Positions 1 through 7,130 of a stretch of 64,000 bases of DNA are shown here, one piece after another. Every line of letters begins with the position of its first letter. Positions within the stretch are counted from its first letter, which is position 1. The DNA is taken from the NCBI GenBank assembly GCA_019638455.1, contig JAHBTU010000001.1:1193501-1257500 (forward strand), read 5' to 3'. The notes under the pieces were generated by a model. The model was not told where the DNA came from and ran no database searches. It was given only the letters and a program-made list of their open reading frames with translations. The position numbers were made by a program, and so were the translations under genes. This stretch comes from Saprospiraceae bacterium. Lineage in GTDB: Bacteria; Bacteroidota; Bacteroidia; Chitinophagales; Saprospiraceae.

Positions 1-136
1 CTTATTGGGGCATCGGGCGGTGTCGCTGAGCGCAATACTGGCCAACCGCCCCTCAGGGACATTCAGCCGCAATCCAGAGCGTACGGTGCGTCAATTGATT
101 GAACACGCCTTGGAAAAAATTTCGGAAGGCACATAG
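1..136 (+). CDS. nucleoside phosphorylase-like protein, C-terminal fragment
   Basis: An open frame enters from the left edge (codons from position 2) and stops at TAG 134-136, giving 44 residues. The end contains LSAILANRPSGTF followed by an amphipathic helix VRQLIEHALEKI. The SAILANR-x-(S/T)G-x-F pattern before a closing helix resembles the C-terminus of Bacteroidota uridine phosphorylase-like enzymes, which cleave nucleosides with phosphate. This is recognition from memory of the family, and the active site lies outside the window. The next gene starts 64 bases downstream on the same strand. Confidence 0.45.
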   Translation, partial: LLGHRAVSLSAILANRPSGTFSRNPERTVRQLIEHALEKISEGT

Positions 137-199
137 GCAAAAGCATCTACTTTCATCGTTCATTTGTGCATCACTTTCACAATTGAAAAAACACTAATT

Positions 200-634
200 A
201 TGAGAACTTTTCTGCGCTCTTTGAAGCCAAACGCCTTGTTGCTTTCCTTCGGCCTTGTTTTGTTCAGCGTGACAAGCACCATGCAATCCTGTGCGGCGCG
301 TTTCGACCAAATCGGCCTTGACAACATCACCAACATCGGCGGGCAACTCACCCAATTGATGGGCAAAGCCATAGAGCCTTATGGCAAACACGCCGACTCC
401 GTCACGAAACTCCTGAGCGATTTGAGCGGCGCTGCCAGCCATGCCGCCGGTCAGAAGAAAAACACGGAAATCGCAAAGTCTTGGCAAGTACTCAACGATG
501 AGTTGGCCGCGCCGTTTTTCAACCGTTGGAAAGAAAAAGGAATCCTCGACAAGGACTATGTGAAGGAAGCGGTGGGGCAAGTCGGAAAAAGCCTCGATGC
601 CATCAAAAAAGCAGAAATGGCCAAGAGAAAATAA
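200..634 (+). CDS. small secreted lipoprotein, function unknown
   Basis: The protein has 144 residues from the ATG at 200. An upstream in-frame ATG at 164 would put 12 polar residues before the signal, so 200 is preferred. The N-terminus is a basic start (MRTFLRSLK), a hydrophobic stretch and a lipobox-like TMQSC-A, so a lipid-anchored envelope protein is likely. The mature part is rich in Gly, Ala, Lys and Asp and looks helical, with no enzyme motif that I recognise. It lies 50 bases before another small alpha-helical gene on the same strand and the two may be co-transcribed. I do not know its role. Confidence 0.7.
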   Translation: MRTFLRSLKPNALLLSFGLVLFSVTSTMQSCAARFDQIGLDNITNIGGQLTQLMGKAIEPYGKHADSVTKLLSDLSGAASHAAGQKKNTEIAKSWQVLNDELAAPFFNRWKEKGILDKDYVKEAVGQVGKSLDAIKKAEMAKRK

Positions 635-684
635 CCTTGCGCGTGATTGCCTCCACACTTCCGTTCCATCAAAAAAATTGAACA

Positions 685-1026
685 ATGGCTAGTAAATCAA
701 AATCAAAAAGTATCAAAGATGCACTCGACAACTTGGACAATCAAGTAGTGGGTGTAGTGAGTGAATTTGTCAAAAGACGCAGAGGCCAGTATGAAGAGGC
801 TGCCGCCCGATTGCACCAAAGCCTAAAAGAAGATGCCGCCCGTTACGCCGAGATGTTGGCGGATGAGAAAATCAGCAAGGAAGATTTTGAATTCCTGATG
901 AAAGGCCGCTATGCTCAAATGAAGATTGAGTTGCTGTCCGAGGTGGCCATTTCCAAAGCAAAATTTGACGAAATCGTCGGAGAGGTGTTGAAAATCACCA
1001 TCAAAGTCTTGTTGGTGGTCATTTAG
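685..1026 (+). CDS. small helical protein with hydrophobic C-terminus, unknown
   Basis: The protein has 113 residues. It begins with a Lys/Ser-rich segment (MASKSKSKSIKDAL), continues as a charged, probably coiled-coil region to about residue 95, and ends in a short hydrophobic tail (ITIKVLLVVI) that could insert into or lie on a membrane. There is no signal peptide and no family that I recognise. It follows the small lipoprotein gene by 50 bases and is followed by a strong intrinsic terminator at 1050-1089, so the two genes may form a short transcription unit. Confidence 0.65.
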   Translation: MASKSKSKSIKDALDNLDNQVVGVVSEFVKRRRGQYEEAAARLHQSLKEDAARYAEMLADEKISKEDFEFLMKGRYAQMKIELLSEVAISKAKFDEIVGEVLKITIKVLLVVI

Positions 1027-1049
1027 GTCTTTTCAAACCCACCCACACA

Positions 1050-1089
1050 CAGCCTGTTTTGCTTACGCAAGGCAGGCTGTTTCGTTTTT
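1050..1089 (+). terminator. intrinsic terminator after the 685-1026 gene
   Basis: The 13-base arms at 1050-1062 and 1067-1079 pair completely if two G-T pairs are allowed, around a TTAC loop. They are followed by TTTCGTTTTT. The stop codon lies about 20 bases upstream. Confidence 0.85.
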
Positions 1090-1102
1090 GCGCATCTGAC
1101 AT

Positions 1103-1138
1103 TTTGTCATTTTTCATTCGCAAAAACCCTACCTTTGC
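1103..1138 (+). promoter_or_regulatory. Bacteroidetes-type promoter for miaB
   Basis: TACCTTTG at 1130-1137 matches the TAnnTTTG -7 box, and TTTG at 1103-1106 can serve as the -33 box with a spacer of about 23 bases. Transcription would begin near 1142, which places the palindromes at 1148-1204 in the untranslated leader of miaB. Confidence 0.6.
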
Positions 1139-1147
1139 GGCCTCACT

Positions 1148-1206
1148 GTACGCCGGAACGCTATTCCGGCTTAAACCTGTAAAATGCCGGAACATCATTC
1201 CGGCGT
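1148..1206. repeat. REPIN-like double palindrome (copy 1)
   Basis: Two 19-base near-palindromes lie here: GCCGGAACGCTATTCCGGC at 1152-1170 and GCCGGAACATCATTCCGGC at 1186-1204. The outer bases GTACGCCGGAA (1148-1158) and TTCCGGCGTAC are also inverted. A stretch starting GTACGCCGGAACGCT is repeated with one mismatch over 23 bases at 15892-15914, inside a coding gene. The layout of two hairpins in opposite orientation resembles REP doublets. Confidence 0.75.
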
Positions 1207-1251
1207 ACCGTTATGTACGACAGCAACCCGACATTGGAAGGCATCAAAACG

Positions 1252-2646
1252 ATGGATGAGTCGAAGCAAGGCAGCGTCCTTTTCAAAGAACATTGGCAAG
1301 AGACGCTCGCACTGGGTGGAAAACGCTTTTACATCGAGAGTTACGGCTGCCAGATGAATTTCAGCGACTCCGAAATCGTAGCCTCAATTCTCAACGAAGT
1401 CGGCTACTCCCCCACCCGCAACGTGGAGGAGAGCGACCTGATTTTGATAAACACTTGCTCCATCCGCGAGAAAGCCGAAGACACCGTGCGCAAACGCCTT
1501 CGTTTTTTTGAAACGATCAAGAATCAACGCCCCGGCACGGTGGTCGGCGTGTTGGGCTGCATGGCCGAACGGCTGAAAAAGAAGTTTTTGGAAGAAGAAA
1601 AACTCGTGGACATCGTGGTCGGCCCCGACGCTTACCGCGACCTGCCCAACCTCATCGGCGGTGCGGAAGACGGCAACCGCATGGTCAACGTCCTGCTCAG
1701 CCGCGAAGAAACCTACGCCGACATCAGCCCCGTGCGCCTCGAATCGAACGGCATCACGGCCTTCATCAGCATCATGCGCGGCTGCGACAATATGTGTTCG
1801 TTCTGCGTCGTGCCGTTCACACGCGGGCGCGAGCGTTCGCGCGACCCCTTCAGCATCGTGGCCGAAGCGACGAATTTGTTTGAAAACGGCTACCGCGAAG
1901 TCACACTGCTGGGGCAAAACGTGGACTCCTATAAGTGGGAAAATCCCGAAACCGGCGAGCGCGTCAACTTCGCCAACTTGCTGGAAATGACGGCTTTAGT
2001 TCACCCGAACCTGCGCGTCCGCTTCAGCACCAGCCACCCGAAAGACATGACCGACGAGGTACTGCACATCATGGCGAAATACGAAAACATCTGCAAGTAC
2101 ATCCACCTGCCGGTGCAGTCGGGCAACAGCCGCGTGCTCGAAATGATGAACCGCACCTACGACCGCCCGTGGTACGAAGACCGCATCCGAGCCATTCGCG
2201 CCATTCTGCCCGATGCCGCCGTTTCGAGCGACATCATCACGGGCTTTTGCTCCGAGACGGAGGAGGAACATCAGGATACGCTCAGCATCGTGGAGTGGGC
2301 GAACTTCTCGATGTCTTATATGTTTTTCTACTCCGAACGCCCCGGCACGCTCGCCGCCCGCAAGTACACTGACGACATCCCGGAGGAAGTGAAGAAACGC
2401 CGCTTGCAAGAAATCATCCGCTTGCAAAACGCCGTGTCGCTGCGCCACAATCAGGCCGATATCGGCAAGACGTTCAAGGTTTTGGTAGAAGGAAATTCCC
2501 GCAAATCCGACCTCGACTTTTGCGGGCGCAACACCCAGAACAAAATGGTCGTGTTCCCGAAAAAAGAAGGTTTGAAACCCGGCGACTATGTCATGGTGCG
2601 GGTGAAGGATGCGACGAGCGCGACGTTATTGGGGGAAATCGTGTAA
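1252..2646 (+). CDS. miaB: tRNA-2-methylthio-N6-dimethylallyladenosine synthase MiaB
   Basis: This radical-SAM methylthiotransferase adds the 2-methylthio group to i6A37 of tRNAs reading UNN codons. Seen in order: an N-terminal UPF0004 domain starting [16 protein letters not shown] with its cluster cysteines (YGC, TCS, GCMAERL), the radical-SAM cluster [10 protein letters not shown] (CxxxCxxC), and a C-terminal TRAM-like domain. The protein has 464 residues from the ATG at 1252 (MDESKQG), which matches the usual start of the family. An ATG at 1213 would add 13 residues and lies right after the palindromic leader, so it is the less likely start. It is probably a single-gene transcript. The stop codon is embedded in another palindrome (2643-2688). 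Confidence 0.95.
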   Translation: MDESKQGSVLFKEHWQETLALGGKRFYIESYGCQMNFSDSEIVASILNEVGYSPTRNVEESDLILINTCSIREKAEDTVRKRLRFFETIKNQRPGTVVGVLGCMAERLKKKFLEEEKLVDIVVGPDAYRDLPNLIGGAEDGNRMVNVLLSREETYADISPVRLESNGITAFISIMRGCDNMCSFCVVPFTRGRERSRDPFSIVAEATNLFENGYREVTLLGQNVDSYKWENPETGERVNFANLLEMTALVHPNLRVRFSTSHPKDMTDEVLHIMAKYENICKYIHLPVQSGNSRVLEMMNRTYDRPWYEDRIRAIRAILPDAAVSSDIITGFCSETEEEHQDTLSIVEWANFSMSYMFFYSERPGTLAARKYTDDIPEEVKKRRLQEIIRLQNAVSLRHNQADIGKTFKVLVEGNSRKSDLDFCGRNTQNKMVVFPKKEGLKPGDYVMVRVKDATSATLLGEIV

Positions 2647-2688
2647 CGCCAACCTTCCGGTTGGTGGCCAACTGAAAGTTGGCGTTAC
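2643..2688. repeat. REPIN-like palindrome spanning the miaB stop codon
   Basis: GTAACGCCAAC at 2643-2653 and GTTGGCGTTAC at 2678-2688 are a perfect 11-base inverted pair. Inside are two small palindromes, CCAACCTTCCGGTTGG and CCAACTGAAAGTTGG. The design is the same as at 1148-1206 but the sequence differs. There is no T-run, so it is not a classical terminator, although it could protect the 3' end of the mRNA. Confidence 0.7.
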
Positions 2689-2728
2689 TTCAAAAACTGA
2701 TTGATTTTCAATTTAATCGAGCGTAAAT

Positions 2729-3346
2729 ATGGAGAAAAGTGAGTTCCAAAATTTGGTGGAAAGAACAATCAAGAGCCTTCAAGAGCCCACGACATCGCTT
2801 GATGATTTGTTCGATGAGTTGGCAAAGTTGTTTCTATGGCACGGCATGATAAAGGTTGGCGATGTGGAATTTAAAATTGTTGAAGTGGAATTTTATTTGA
2901 ACAACAAAGAAGAGAATTTTGACCCATACGCCCATTTTCATAACTCATACCCAACTGGAAGTTTTCGTCTGCATGATTCAGGGAGTGGTTTTGACGTTTC
3001 CATTGAAGGAGAAGACTTTTGGGGAGGTGTTTTAATTCGGGGCATCCGATGGCAAAACTCCATGCCTATTGACGGGCCATTTAAGACATTGATGGCTATT
3101 TTGAGTGAAATCAAAGACTTTGAAAAAGGGAAAGAAATCAAGCTGCTCTTCTCCTCAATAAACTACGAGAAGACAATTAAAATCACCAATACTTCAAGAG
3201 TTGGCCTCAAGGTAGATGAGAAAAAATTAGAGCGTTCAAAATCATCAAGAAGTCATTGGGAGCGGTATTTAGAAATTGGGTGGCGATATCATATTTACGA
3301 GCAAGAAGACCCTAAGAAGAAAAAACCTTTGAAGCACATAAAATGA
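2729..3346 (+). CDS. hypothetical protein upstream of the MNT/HEPN pair
   Basis: The protein has 205 residues and no signal peptide. The middle part (VEFKIVEVEFYLNN ... DPYAHFHNSYPTGSF ... LHDSGSGFDVSIE ... GGVLIRGI) has the alternating pattern of a beta-rich fold and reminds me of uncharacterised Bacteroidota proteins distantly like 3-methyladenine glycosylases. I cannot identify a catalytic residue. The C-terminus is Lys-rich. Its TGA overlaps the ATG of the next gene (ATGA at 3343-3346), so it is translationally coupled to the nucleotidyltransferase. The base composition appears more AT-rich than in miaB, which fits an acquired module. Confidence 0.6.
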   Translation: MEKSEFQNLVERTIKSLQEPTTSLDDLFDELAKLFLWHGMIKVGDVEFKIVEVEFYLNNKEENFDPYAHFHNSYPTGSFRLHDSGSGFDVSIEGEDFWGGVLIRGIRWQNSMPIDGPFKTLMAILSEIKDFEKGKEIKLLFSSINYEKTIKITNTSRVGLKVDEKKLERSKSSRSHWERYLEIGWRYHIYEQEDPKKKKPLKHIK

Positions 3347-3654
3347 AACACAAAAAAATCACCAAATCTGACATCCTCACCTTCCTTGCCAAAGAGAAAA
3401 AGGAACTCGAAAAGAAGTACCGGGTTTCAAAAATCGGCATTTTCGGCTCCTACGCGAGAGGCGAGGAAACGGACGACAGTGATATCGACATCATACTCGA
3501 ATTTTTGCCGCAAACCGAAAATTTGACTGAAATCAAATCGTCGCTCAAAGAATTGATAATGCGCGAGTTCGGCAAAGAAGTGGACATCTGCCGGGAAAAA
3601 TATTTGAAGCCTTATTATAGAAATCAAATCCTTCAATCGGCGATTTATGTCTGA
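3343..3654 (+). CDS. mntA: MNT-domain nucleotidyltransferase, MntA-like antitoxin
   Basis: The protein has 103 residues and is a minimal nucleotidyltransferase. The signature GSYARGEETDDSDID fits GSX10DXD, with the two metal-binding aspartates present. In the MNT/HEPN (type VII) systems the MNT protein inactivates the HEPN RNase by adding AMP to a tyrosine in its RX4HXY motif. Here it overlaps the upstream gene by 4 bases and the downstream HEPN gene by 8. The antitoxin appears intact while its partner is broken. It could now act on another HEPN protein encoded elsewhere, or be decaying passively. Confidence 0.88.
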   Translation: MKHKKITKSDILTFLAKEKKELEKKYRVSKIGIFGSYARGEETDDSDIDIILEFLPQTENLTEIKSSLKELIMREFGKEVDICREKYLKPYYRNQILQSAIYV

Positions 3655-3994
3655 AAAAGACGAAGCAAACCTGCTGGCGATGAAAGATGCCGCCGAGAAA
3701 ATCCTCCGCTATTCCAAAGGTTTCAACAGCGCGGACGACTTCTACGGTGATGCCAAATCCTTCGATGCGACTTTGATGAATTTTTTGGTCATCGGAGAAA
3801 CCGTCACCAAAATAAGCGAGCCGGTCATTTCCGCAAATCCCAAAATCGCGTGGTCAAAAATTAAAGGTTTGTGAAACATTGTGGCGCATGACTATTTCGG
3901 AGTTGACGCTGAGGAGATTTGGGAGATTATTCAAAAACACATTCCAAAATTCATCACCGATTTAGAAGAAATTTTAACCAAGAAAAGTGGCTAA
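3647..3994 (+). pseudogene. hepT: HEPN toxin (HepT/DUF86), interrupted by a stop codon at the catalytic Arg
   Basis: The frame opens at ATG 3647 and reads a DUF86 HEPN protein (DAAEKILRYSKG ... FLVIGETVTKIS ... IAWSKIKGL), but meets TGA at 3872-3874. The same frame then continues without further stops as NIVAHDYFGVDAEEIWEII to TAA at 3992-3994, giving about 115 codons, the normal length of this family. The expected motif is RNIVAHDY (RX4HXY), so the TGA stands where the catalytic arginine codon (CGA by a single C-to-T change) should be. The truncated product of 75 residues lacks the RNase motif. The downstream sigma-54 activator starts inside the end of this frame. Confidence 0.88.
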
Positions 3995-5273
3995 CAACCT
4001 CCAATCCATAAAATCCCGTTTTGGCATCGTCGGCACCTCGCACTTACTCGATGCCGCGCTCGAAACGGCCGTCCGCGTCGCGCCGACCGACCTCACCGTG
4101 CTCATCATCGGCGAGAGCGGCGTGGGTAAAGAAGTTTTTTCCAAGATAATTCACTCTCTCTCAGCGCGTAAGCACAGCGAATTCATCGCCATCAACTGCG
4201 GCGCGATACCTGAAGGCACGATAAATTCCGAACTCTTCGGTCACGAAAAAGGCTCGTTCACCGGCGCTGTGAGCGACCGCAAAGGCTATTTCGAGACGGT
4301 GAACGGCGGCACGATTTTTCTCGACGAAATCAGCGAGATGCCGCTCGACACGCAGGCATACCTCTTGCGGGTGCTCGAATCGGGCGAGTTCATCCGTGTC
4401 GGCGCGAGCAAGGTGCTGAAAACCGACGTGCGCGTCATTGCTGCCACCAATGTGGATTTGCAAGAGCGCGTCCGCAAAGGCAAATTCCGCGAAGACCTCT
4501 ACTATCGCCTCAGCACGGTGCCCATCAAAGTGCCGTCGCTGCAAGACCGACGCGACGACATCCCTGTGCTGTTCCGCAAATTCGCTTACGATTTTGCCGA
4601 AAAATACCGAATGCAATCCATCCGCCTCGACGAGCGCGCCGAGCAGGTGTTGCAGAATTACCGCTGGCCGGGCAATGTGCGCGAGTTGAAAAACGTGGCG
4701 GAACAACTGTCCGTGCTCTCGGAGGAGCGCCTCGTCACCGCAGAGGCACTGTTGCGCACCATGCCCCAGCTGTTTGCCCGCAACTTGCCCGTGCCTTCTC
4801 AAGGCAACGGATTTTCGGCCACGCACGGGGGCGATTTTCAAGAACGCGACCTACTTTACAAGGTGCTTTTCGACATGAAAAACGACCTCAACGACTTGAA
4901 GACGATGTTCTTCGAACTTGTGAAAAGCAACAACCTCAGGATGCCTGATTTGAGCACAATGCGGCAGTTGCCTTCCTCTTACCCAACCATCAGTTACCCG
5001 CAAGGCAACGACCGCGACGAGCCAGCGGCTATCTACCAGCCCCTCGACCAAGAGCGCGTGACACCCATCATCATCGAATCTGGCAGAATATCGGGGGCCA
5101 GCGCCTATGACAAAAGCGACATCGAGGATGCTCCCCTCGCCATGGACGAAATTGAAAAAGAGGCCATCAAACGTGCCCTCGCCAAATATAAAGGCCGCCG
5201 GAAAGAAGCGGCCGAAGAACTCAAAATCAGTGAGCGAACGCTTTATCGAAAAATCAAACAGTATGATTTGTGA
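3987..5273 (+). CDS. sigma-54-dependent Fis-type transcriptional activator
   Basis: The 428-residue protein consists of an AAA+ sigma-54 interaction domain and a Fis-type helix-turn-helix, with no N-terminal receiver, GAF or PAS domain. Visible motifs are Walker A GESGVGKE (about residue 43), the sigma-54 contact loop GSFTGA, which has Ser at the second position of the usual GAFTGA, Walker B GTIFLDEI, the sensor region WPGNVRELKN, and the C-terminal HTH (KGRRKEAAEELKISERTLYRKI). Start is GTG 3987; the family's beginning (QSIKSRFGIVG) supports it. The start overlaps the last codons of the HEPN frame (GTGGCTAA), so translation may be coupled to it. The target genes are not evident from the sequence. 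Confidence 0.88.
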   Translation: MANNLQSIKSRFGIVGTSHLLDAALETAVRVAPTDLTVLIIGESGVGKEVFSKIIHSLSARKHSEFIAINCGAIPEGTINSELFGHEKGSFTGAVSDRKGYFETVNGGTIFLDEISEMPLDTQAYLLRVLESGEFIRVGASKVLKTDVRVIAATNVDLQERVRKGKFREDLYYRLSTVPIKVPSLQDRRDDIPVLFRKFAYDFAEKYRMQSIRLDERAEQVLQNYRWPGNVRELKNVAEQLSVLSEERLVTAEALLRTMPQLFARNLPVPSQGNGFSATHGGDFQERDLLYKVLFDMKNDLNDLKTMFFELVKSNNLRMPDLSTMRQLPSSYPTISYPQGNDRDEPAAIYQPLDQERVTPIIIESGRISGASAYDKSDIEDAPLAMDEIEKEAIKRALAKYKGRRKEAAEELKISERTLYRKIKQYDL

Positions 5274-5438
5274 CGGCTTCCCTACTCCATGTTAACATTT
5301 CCAAAAAGCCCACTCACCCTTACCGCGTCGGAGGATATTTGCGCGTCATTCAGGCTGTCCGCTCGCACCTTTTTCAGTTCAAGCATCTCGCTGGGTCGAG
5401 CGCCTAACAAAACTACCGATTTCAAAATACATTTTCGG

Positions 5439-6920
5439 ATGAAACGCATTTTCATTATTCTCTTTCTTGCATTCATTTCATCTTCAACACTTTGGGCAAA
5501 TGGCGGAGGCTACAAAATCCGCGTCAAGCTTGACAACTACCCGGAAAAAATTCTCACGCTTGGCTTTCACTATGGCGAGAAGCAATATGTGAAGGACACC
5601 ATAGAGGTGGGGACCGACGGGTGGTTTACATTTCAAGCCGACACTTTGCTGCCTTGCGGGGTTTATTTGCTCGTCCTGAAGCCCGACAATTCCTTCATTC
5701 AAGTCTTGATTCCTTCCGACGACCAAGATTTTTCGCTTACCACCGACGCAAAGGATGCCGTCACGAAAATGAAAGTAAATGGCTCGAAGGACAACGAGGT
5801 GTTCTATGACTATTTGCGGTTCCTCAACAAAATGCGACCCGATGCCGACAGTTTGCGCGCACAGATTAGCCGCACCAACGGCAACGTGGCCGACTCCACC
5901 CGTCTGGCTGCGAAATTGACAGAATTGGATAAGGCGGTGAAAAAATATCAGTCAGACCTGATAGCGAAAAACCCCTCTTCCATTTCTGCCAAAATCGTGA
6001 AATCGAGCATAGAGCCAGAGTTGCCCGAATTCACGGACAACGACCCACAGGAACTGCAACGCAAAAGGTACTACTGGTACCGAGCGCATTTTTTTGACAA
6101 CATTGACCTTGCCGACCCATGTTTGCTGCGCAGTCCCGTGCTACACCCCCGCTTGGAACAATATGTGAACAAAATGGTGCCCCAGCACCCCGACAGCATC
6201 AATTTGGCGATAGATATCCTGATGGAGAAAATGAAAGACTCCAAGGAAAACTACAAGTTCTATCTCATCCATTTCCTCAACCACTACGCCAAATCCAACC
6301 TTGTCGGTTTTGATGCTTGCTATGTCCACATTGCCAAGAAGTATTATTGCTCCGGCCAAGCCGACTGGACGAAAAAAGAGGACGTTGAGAAAATATGCGA
6401 CAACGCCAGCCGGCTGGAACCCATACTCATCGGCAAAATCGCGCCCAATTTCACCGTCATGGACCGCAACAACAAGCCGCACAGCCTCTGGGACGTGGAC
6501 GCCGATTACACCGTTTTGTTTTTCTGGGCACCCGATTGCGGGCATTGCAAAAAGGCAGCGCCTCATATCGTCGAGTTTGCACAAAAATTCAAGAGCCGAG
6601 GCGTGAAGGTATTTTCGGTCTGCACGGCAGTCGTCACGGCAAAAGAGGACTCCAACACCCTTGAAAAGGTGAACGACCAATGTTGGAAAGGTGTGGAAGA
6701 GAAGGAATTCAGCGATGATTTATTCATGACTTTTACCGACCCTTATCTGCGCAGCCGTTACAAATCACTCTACGACGTGCAGACGACCCCGCAAATTTTT
6801 ATCCTCGACCGCAAACACGAAATACTCTCCAAACGCATTGGTGCCGAACAACTCTCGGAGGTAATGGAGATGGTGATGAAATTTCAGGAAGAGAAGAAAA
6901 AGGGGACGGGAGGAAAGTAA
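5439..6920 (+). CDS. secreted thioredoxin-like (TlpA/DUF5106-type) protein
   Basis: The protein has 493 residues from the ATG at 5439, which begins a clear signal peptide (MKRIFIILFLAFISSSTLWA). The open frame extends 150 bases further up without signal-like sequence. The N-terminal beta-rich part (about residues 20-130) looks like the DUF4369 region. The long helical middle resembles DUF5106. The C-terminal thioredoxin fold carries the redox motif APDCGHCKKAAP (CGHC) and the cis-proline TTPQIF. Members act in the periplasm or at the cell surface in thiol-disulfide exchange. Its substrate is unknown. It is followed by a strong terminator and probably transcribed alone or from the sigma-54 gene. 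Confidence 0.85.
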   Translation: MKRIFIILFLAFISSSTLWANGGGYKIRVKLDNYPEKILTLGFHYGEKQYVKDTIEVGTDGWFTFQADTLLPCGVYLLVLKPDNSFIQVLIPSDDQDFSLTTDAKDAVTKMKVNGSKDNEVFYDYLRFLNKMRPDADSLRAQISRTNGNVADSTRLAAKLTELDKAVKKYQSDLIAKNPSSISAKIVKSSIEPELPEFTDNDPQELQRKRYYWYRAHFFDNIDLADPCLLRSPVLHPRLEQYVNKMVPQHPDSINLAIDILMEKMKDSKENYKFYLIHFLNHYAKSNLVGFDACYVHIAKKYYCSGQADWTKKEDVEKICDNASRLEPILIGKIAPNFTVMDRNNKPHSLWDVDADYTVLFFWAPDCGHCKKAAPHIVEFAQKFKSRGVKVFSVCTAVVTAKEDSNTLEKVNDQCWKGVEEKEFSDDLFMTFTDPYLRSRYKSLYDVQTTPQIFILDRKHEILSKRIGAEQLSEVMEMVMKFQEEKKKGTGGK

Positions 6921-6943
6921 GCATACCGGTCACGCGCATAAAC

Positions 6944-6987
6944 CACATGAGCCGTTCCAAAAGCTTGGGGCGGCTCATGTGATTTTT
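6944..6987 (+). terminator. intrinsic terminator after the thioredoxin-like gene
   Basis: CACATGAGCCG at 6944-6954 pairs perfectly with CGGCTCATGTG at 6971-6981. The stem extends inward by TTCC/GGGG wobble pairs, and ATTTTT follows. Confidence 0.85.
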
Positions 6988-7037
6988 AAAACAATGAAAA
7001 TGAGCAAAATGGAATGAAGAGTAAAATTTTCGGTCAA

Positions 7038-7071
7038 TTGTGAGCGCGAATAAAGAAATATACTACTTTTG
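7038..7071 (+). promoter_or_regulatory. Bacteroidetes-type promoter for the SBBP protein
   Basis: TACTTTTG at 7064-7071 fits TAnnTTTG. TTG at 7038-7040 lies 23 bases upstream as a possible -33 element. The start codon is 59 bases further on. Confidence 0.55.
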
Positions 7072-7130
7072 AACGCCCTTTTTTCCAAACGGAGAACGGG
7101 GATTGACTCAAGAGTTTTAATTGCCATTTT

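Noticed and set aside
3872..3874. TGA in the HEPN gene as a selenocysteine codon
   Set aside because: The position is a conserved Arg in the family and no downstream structure typical of a SECIS element was evident by eye.
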